From Streptococcus sp. A12 (GTDB taxonomy: Bacteria > Bacillota > Bacilli > Lactobacillales > Streptococcaceae): 9,813 nucleotides of DNA. Position 1 is the stretch's first letter. Each line of letters opens with the position of its first letter. The position numbers were made by a program, and so were the translations under genes. Below, piece by piece: positions 7,063 through 9,813 of the stretch. A model generated the notes under the pieces. That model had not been told where the DNA came from. It did no database searches and saw only the letters and a program-made list of their open reading frames with translations. The DNA is taken from the NCBI RefSeq assembly GCF_905372335.1, contig NZ_CAJPOU010000045.1, positions 1 through 9,813 on the forward strand, given 5' to 3'.

Positions 7063-7092
7063 AAAAAGGCCCCACTCCTTAGAGCGAGGCCT
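7063..7092 (-). terminator. Terminator of the surface adhesin gene
   Basis: Minus strand: AGGCCTCGCTC... pairs with ...GAGTGGGGCCT (11 positions, two mismatches, TAAG loop), followed by TTTTGTTATT. It lies about 60 bp past the adhesin stop codon and about 20 bp before the -35 box of the ABC operon promoter, separating the two units. Confidence 0.8.
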
Positions 7093-7152
7093 CCTTGTGG
7101 AAAACTAAAGCATTTCCGATCCTAGTGTGAATCGTTGGTTTTTACCACTTGT

Positions 7153-7260
7153 TTAGTCTTCGTTTTTCTTGCGTCTTGCAAGACCAGCAAGTCCTACCAA
7201 ACCAAGAGCAGCGCCTAACAATGCAGCAGAAGCTGATTGTTCTTCACCAGTAGAAAGAAG
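7153..7260 (-). other. Cell-wall sorting region with altered motif LLSTG
   Basis: At 7246-7260 the protein reads LLSTG, followed by EEQSAS, a hydrophobic segment (AALLGAALGLVGLAGLA) and the basic tail RRKKNED before the TAA stop. This is the normal layout of a sortase A signal except that the Pro of LPxTG is Leu (codon CTT, one C-to-T change from CCT). Proline at this position is required for efficient sortase A recognition, so the product would probably not be anchored. Confidence 0.85.
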
Positions 7261-7284
7261 TTCTGGTGGTAGTGGAACAACTTT

Positions 7285-7620
7285 GTTGTTGAACTCTTTG
7301 TCCACTGGATCTGTTACGTTTGTAACGAGAGCTTTCGCGCTACCATCACGCTTTACTTCAAAAGTTACAACAGCTTTCATTGTGTCATAGATAACTGTAG
7401 AATCAGTGCCTTGAACTTCTTCAACTGTGTAAGTGCCTTCTTCACCCTTCTTGTACTCAATTGCTGAGAACTTAACGTTATCTGCCACATCATTCTTAAC
7501 CGTTTGAATTTCTTTACCAGTTGAATCTTTCAGTACGAAGCTAAATTCGTTCGCTTTAAGCTCACGACCTTCCAAACGTTTCGTGAAGTTGAATTCTACA
7601 GTGATTGGCACACTGTTCAC
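7285..7620 (-). repeat. Pilin-type isopeptide repeat, copy 3
   Basis: About 112 codons like the Spy0128-type streptococcal pilin linkage domain. The likely cross-link Lys is in FTKRLEGREL, the catalytic Glu in YTVEEV and the partner Asn in EFNN. It matches copy 2 closely (GRELK...EF.FVLKD, TYTVEEV, DKEFNN). A GTG at 7618-7620 opens this segment but is internal to the original gene, not a start. Confidence 0.8.
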
Positions 7621-7664
7621 ACGTTTTTGAGTTGGTTTTTCTGGAGTTTCTACAGATTTCTTAC

Positions 7665-8221
7665 TGGATTGTAAACATGAACGATCTGATTGGCTTTGTT
7701 TTCGATGTCTACTCCATCAGCAACGTCTGCTTTAACAGTTGCTGGGATATCAAATTTGTAGTGGCGACCAAATGCAAACTTAGTTGTGTCGATAACTTGA
7801 GTATCTTCTGCATCACCTAAAGATTTGTTCATAGAAGCTTTAGATGTAGCTGTAATTACTCCGTTAGCTACTGTAATATCAAATTTAGATGGTACATCTC
7901 CACCAGTTACGCTGTCAGAAGCCTTGATGTCAGTAGCGTTATCAATTTCTCAGCATCGTATGTATCAGAGATACCTACAGATTGGATGTTGTTCTTGTCA
8001 GTGAAGTTCTTAGTATCCAACCACACTTGGTAAACTATTTTATAACCACGTTCAGCTGTCTTCGTATTGATGTTTTCTGCTTCGTTGTTTGAAATTTTAT
8101 CAGCATATGGATCCGCATTAGTTTCTGTGTACTCATTAGTTAACTCATTGTCATCGTCAACGAGTTTTGAACCAGTAATATCAAATTCTTCTTTGTTAAG
8201 AACGAATTTTTCGAGTTGGAA
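7665..8221 (-). other. SspB-like isopeptide-forming adhesin domain
   Basis: The stretch between repeats 2 and 3 carries YKIVYQVWLDT, ISDTYDAEKL, SKFDI..ANGVITATSKA, FAFGRHYKFDIPATVK and IENKA..IVHVYNP. This pattern is that of the C-terminal isopeptide domains of antigen I/II (SspB-type) and related streptococcal adhesins. A 1-base deletion near 7942 breaks it after DAEKL. The domain boundaries are approximate. Confidence 0.65.
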
Positions 8222-8248
8222 CTCAGGCCTTTCTGGAGGAGTGATCTT

Positions 8249-8623
8249 ATTGTTGAACTCTTTATCCTCTGTTCCATCAGTAGCGTTACCATTCCCATCC
8301 ACCCCACTTGTTGGTGATACGTTTGTTACAGTTGTCAGAGTATGACCGTTCTTAGCAACTTCAATAGTAATCGTAGCTTTCATAGAATCATTTACCATTC
8401 CAGCTTCTTTCGATGCAGGGATCACTTCTTCTACTGTATATGTGTGAATACCCACTTTAGAGTTGTCGAATGATAATTCTGTAAATGTTACAGTTCTGTC
8501 TGTTTTGTTCGTTATAGTTTCAACTTCTTGTCCGTTTGTATCTTTAAGAACGAATTTGAATTCTCCATCTTTAAGCTCACGTCCAACTATTTTCTCAGTT
8601 AAGTCAAATTTAATTTTAACTGA
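8249..8623 (-). repeat. Pilin-type isopeptide repeat, copy 2
   Basis: About 125 codons, the only copy that is complete in one frame. Key parts: KFDLTEKIVGRELKDGEF with the likely cross-link Lys, HTYTVEEV with the catalytic Glu, and DKEFNNK with the partner Asn. Confidence 0.8.
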
Positions 8624-8635
8624 TTCTACAACATG

Positions 8636-8990
8636 GTTGTTGAAGACTTCGTCATTCTCTCCTTCAGCATGATCACCTGTTGATGTATAGACTGCTTCAA
8701 CTTCTAATTCATGTTGATCGTTTTGTTTAACAGTGACTGTAAGAGTAACCTCCATACCATCATAGTCGACGTCTTTATCCAAACCAACAACTTCCGTAAT
8801 CTTATAAGTATACATACCTGATTTTTCGAATGTTAGTTCAGTAAAGGTTGCCTTACCATTTTTGTTGGTAACAGTTTCTTAATGTGTTCCACCTTCTTGT
8901 TTGAGGGTGAAACTAAAATCACCATCATTTTAAAGTACGTCTTTCAAGGACTTTACTTACTTCAAGGGCGTAGGTTACTAGATCTACTTT
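8636..8990 (-). repeat. Pilin-type isopeptide repeat, copy 1 (broken)
   Basis: It begins with KVDLVTYALEVSKVLERRTL and ends with DEVFNN. An extra base at 8927 shifts the frame between TLK and DGDFSFTLK, and TAA at 8879-8881 stands where Gln is expected in GGTHxETVTN. The middle motif is YTYKITEV. Confidence 0.8.
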
Positions 8991-9425
8991 TTCATAGTAT
9001 CAAACTGTTTCCGTATATAGCATTAAACCATTAAGATTAAGCAAGTCAACGTTCGCACCTATACTGTAATTTCTGTTTACAAACTGTGAATTTGGAGAAA
9101 GATGCCATATATAATATCCTAATAATGGTATAAAGACTGTTATTTTAGGAATATTGTCACGAGCTGTTTGGAAGCCAAATGGAATTTCCTTACTATTTGG
9201 ATAATTTACTCCATTTTTATCAGTAAAAGGAATCGTGTACAACGGTGTCTTCTGGACAACCAAATCTTCTGTATTAATATTACCTGGTTTAATTTACTTG
9301 GTTTCTGCAAGAAGCATATAACCAACAGTCTCCAAAGTACCATCCGAACTTTTTGATTGTTGTCTTGGATCTAAAAGATAAACACGGACAACAACTGGCA
9401 CTAGCCCCCAAAAATGAGACACAAG

Positions 9426-9471
9426 AAAACACTCCTGTTGAAAACTAGTAAACTAGAAACAGGAGTGTTTT
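9426..9471 (+). promoter_or_regulatory. 14-bp inverted repeat hiding the orfA ribosome binding site
   Basis: AAAACACTCCTGTT (9426-9439) pairs perfectly with AACAGGAGTGTTTT (9458-9471) across an 18-nt loop. The right arm contains AGGAG (9461-9465), the ribosome binding site 9 nt before the orfA ATG. RNA started outside the element would fold and block orfA translation, while RNA started within the left arm or loop could be translated. This type of guard against read-through is known for other IS elements (for example IS10). The stem ends in TTTT on both strands and may also terminate transcription. Confidence 0.75.
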
Positions 9472-9474
9472 GCT

Positions 9475-9765
9475 ATGGTCAAAAAAGCTTATTCATTAGA
9501 AACTAAGTTAGCCTGCATAGAAATGAAAAAGGCTGGTAAGTCTAATAAAGTCATCATGGAGACATTGGGAATTAAGAATGGCAGTCAAATCTATACCTGG
9601 ATGAGATGGTATGAGAATGGTGAGTTACATCGTTTTCATTAACCTTTGGGGAAACAATATACCTATGGTAAAGGGATGAGACAGCTATCCGAAATAGAAG
9701 AGTTGCGCCTACAGGTGGAACTACTAAAAAAGTATCAGAGCTTGGTAAGAAAATCGATAAAGTAA
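9475..9765 (+). pseudogene. IS3-family orfA (HTH transposase subunit) with nonsense codon
   Basis: The frame from ATG 9475 gives a helix-turn-helix protein (KLACIEMKKAGKSNKVIMET, LGIKNGSQIYTWMRWYE) typical of IS150-type OrfA, then a Leu-rich coil (EIEELRLQVELLKK) used for oligomerisation. TAA at 9640-9642 interrupts it after residue 55 at a place where a CAA Gln codon is expected (RFH-Q-P.GKQYTYGKG). Beyond it the frame stays open to TAA at 9763-9765, so the normal length would be 96 codons. The stop lies upstream of the frameshift site and so blocks both OrfA and the OrfAB fusion. The start has AGGAG 9 nt upstream, inside a hairpin. Probably inactive. Confidence 0.85.
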
Positions 9766-9778
9766 GTCTTATCAAGCT
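9726..9778 (+). promoter_or_regulatory. Programmed -1 ribosomal frameshift signal (orfA to orfB)
   Basis: The heptamer A AAA AAG (9726-9732) is in the correct phase with orfA (CTA AAA AAG). After a 6-nt spacer, AGCTTGGTAAGA (9739-9750) pairs with TCTTATCAAGCT (9767-9778) in a 12-bp stem with one G-U pair and a 16-nt loop that contains the orfA stop codon. Slippery site, spacer and stem match the known signal of IS3-family elements such as IS150 and IS911 that makes the OrfAB transposase. Confidence 0.88.
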
Positions 9779-9813
9779 AGCAGAAGAGTATAAGAAAACG
9801 TGCCCTGTATCTA
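9726..9813 (+). CDS. IS3-family orfB / OrfAB transposase, N-terminal end (partial)
   Basis: In the -1 frame after the slippery heptamer, an open frame reads KKVSELGKKIDKVSLIKLAE and continues to the window edge at 9813. It is the start of the part that carries the DDE catalytic domain in IS3-family transposases; none of the catalytic residues is in view. There is no clear independent start with RBS, so it is expected to be made as an OrfAB fusion, which here is blocked by the upstream nonsense codon. Confidence 0.7.

Larger units (their letters stand above)
7153..9395 (-). pseudogene. Cell-wall adhesin with isopeptide domains, C-terminal part of a disrupted gene
   Basis: Remains of a large LPXTG-type surface protein, about 745 codons, read in three frames. 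From 9395: an N-terminal region of unknown family (to about 9003), a pilin-type isopeptide repeat, a second repeat, an SspB-like isopeptide domain, a third repeat and the cell-wall sorting region. Repeat hallmarks are E.RELKDGEFKFVLKD-like starts, YTVEEV in the middle and FNN at the end. Lesions: TAA at 9294-9296, TGA at 9000-9002, TAA at 8879-8881, an extra base at 8927, a missing base near 7942, a missing base near 7661, and loss of the 5' part, which is cut off by the IS starting at about 9396. The unbroken pieces are 8815-7907, 7832-7650 and 7620-7153. Homology remains readable across every break, so this is a recent decay. The intact protein would be anchored to peptidoglycan and bind host or bacterial partners (family knowledge). 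Confidence 0.9.
9396..9813 (+). mobile_element. IS3-family (IS150-group) insertion sequence, left part
   Basis: The left end with control hairpin, orfA and the first codons of orfB are visible; the element runs off the window. The left end is placed at TGGCACTAGCCCCCAAAAA (9396 on) because it starts with TG and resembles the IS150 end (TG..., run of C, CCCAAAAA, GACA). Coding sequence of the adhesin stays readable up to 9395 on the other strand and not beyond, which agrees. The IS reads opposite to the adhesin. The right end and target duplication are not in view. The exact IS name is not claimed. Confidence 0.85.

Noticed and set aside
7605..7832. Short frames on both strands around 7605-7832 as separate genes.
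   Set aside because: The minus-strand frame is an internal piece of the adhesin (FGRHYKFDIP, VHVYNP) and the plus-strand frame is its shadow.
9000..9263. An independent 87-codon gene at 9263-9000.
   Set aside because: It is continuous in frame with readable sequence on both sides (to 9395 and to 8928) apart from single stops, so it belongs to the adhesin pseudogene. No RBS stands before its first codon.
7153..9395. Phase variation or programmed frameshifting as the reason for the broken adhesin frames.
   Set aside because: The shifts at 8927, 7942 and 7661 are not in long homopolymers or short tandem repeats, no slippery heptamer with stem was seen there, and nonsense codons are also present. 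Decay is simpler.
1..9813. CRISPR array, tRNA or rRNA genes, prophage or defence genes.
   Set aside because: No regularly spaced repeats, no tRNA cloverleaf, no rRNA sequence and no phage or defence protein family was seen.

Overview
The window looks like chromosomal DNA from a streptococcus, most likely a viridans species of the mitis or sanguinis groups. The glutamyl-tRNA synthetase, the J2-type ribonuclease and the isopeptide-domain surface protein are all of streptococcal type, and the DNA is of moderate to low GC content with strong RBSs. This assignment rests on remembered family features, not on a search. Every cellular gene lies on the minus strand; only the insertion sequence at the right edge reads on the plus strand.

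Left part (14-4859), read right to left: a 184-codon gene of unknown function with its own terminator; rnjB (RNase J2) with a near-consensus promoter and a leader of about 80 nt; an EstA-like serine esterase about 75 bp further on; and gltX with an extended -10 promoter. All four are intact. RNase J2 lacks two of the seven metal ligands of RNase J1, as expected for the J2 branch.

Middle part (4860-7092): a two-gene ABC operon, permease then ATPase with a 4-nt overlap, of the class predicted to import tryptophan in streptococci. It has its own promoter, and no substrate-binding protein gene lies anywhere in the window. Downstream is a stretch of about 500 bp without an intact gene. It holds a good promoter-like sequence, a decayed small membrane-protein frame, several short hairpins and a terminator just before the 184-codon gene. 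It can be read as a dead gene, as a small RNA, or as a long leader.

Right part (7153-9813): the C-terminal 2.2 kb of a large cell-wall adhesin gene with three pilin-type isopeptide repeats, an SspB-like isopeptide domain and a cell-wall sorting region. It is a pseudogene, with three in-frame stops, three 1-base frameshifts, a sorting motif altered from LPSTG to LLSTG, and an IS3-family (IS150-group) element inserted at the upstream boundary. The IS shows two translational controls directly in the sequence: a 14-bp inverted repeat that buries the ribosome binding site of orfA, and a complete -1 frameshift signal (A AAA AAG, 6-nt spacer, 12-bp stem). Its orfA carries a nonsense codon, so this copy is probably inactive.

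I did not find a novel defence or mobile system. The points most worth following are the IS translational switch, the untitled 400-nt stretch at 4883-5303, the ABC transporter without a binding protein, and the shared GC-to-AT decay of several loci.
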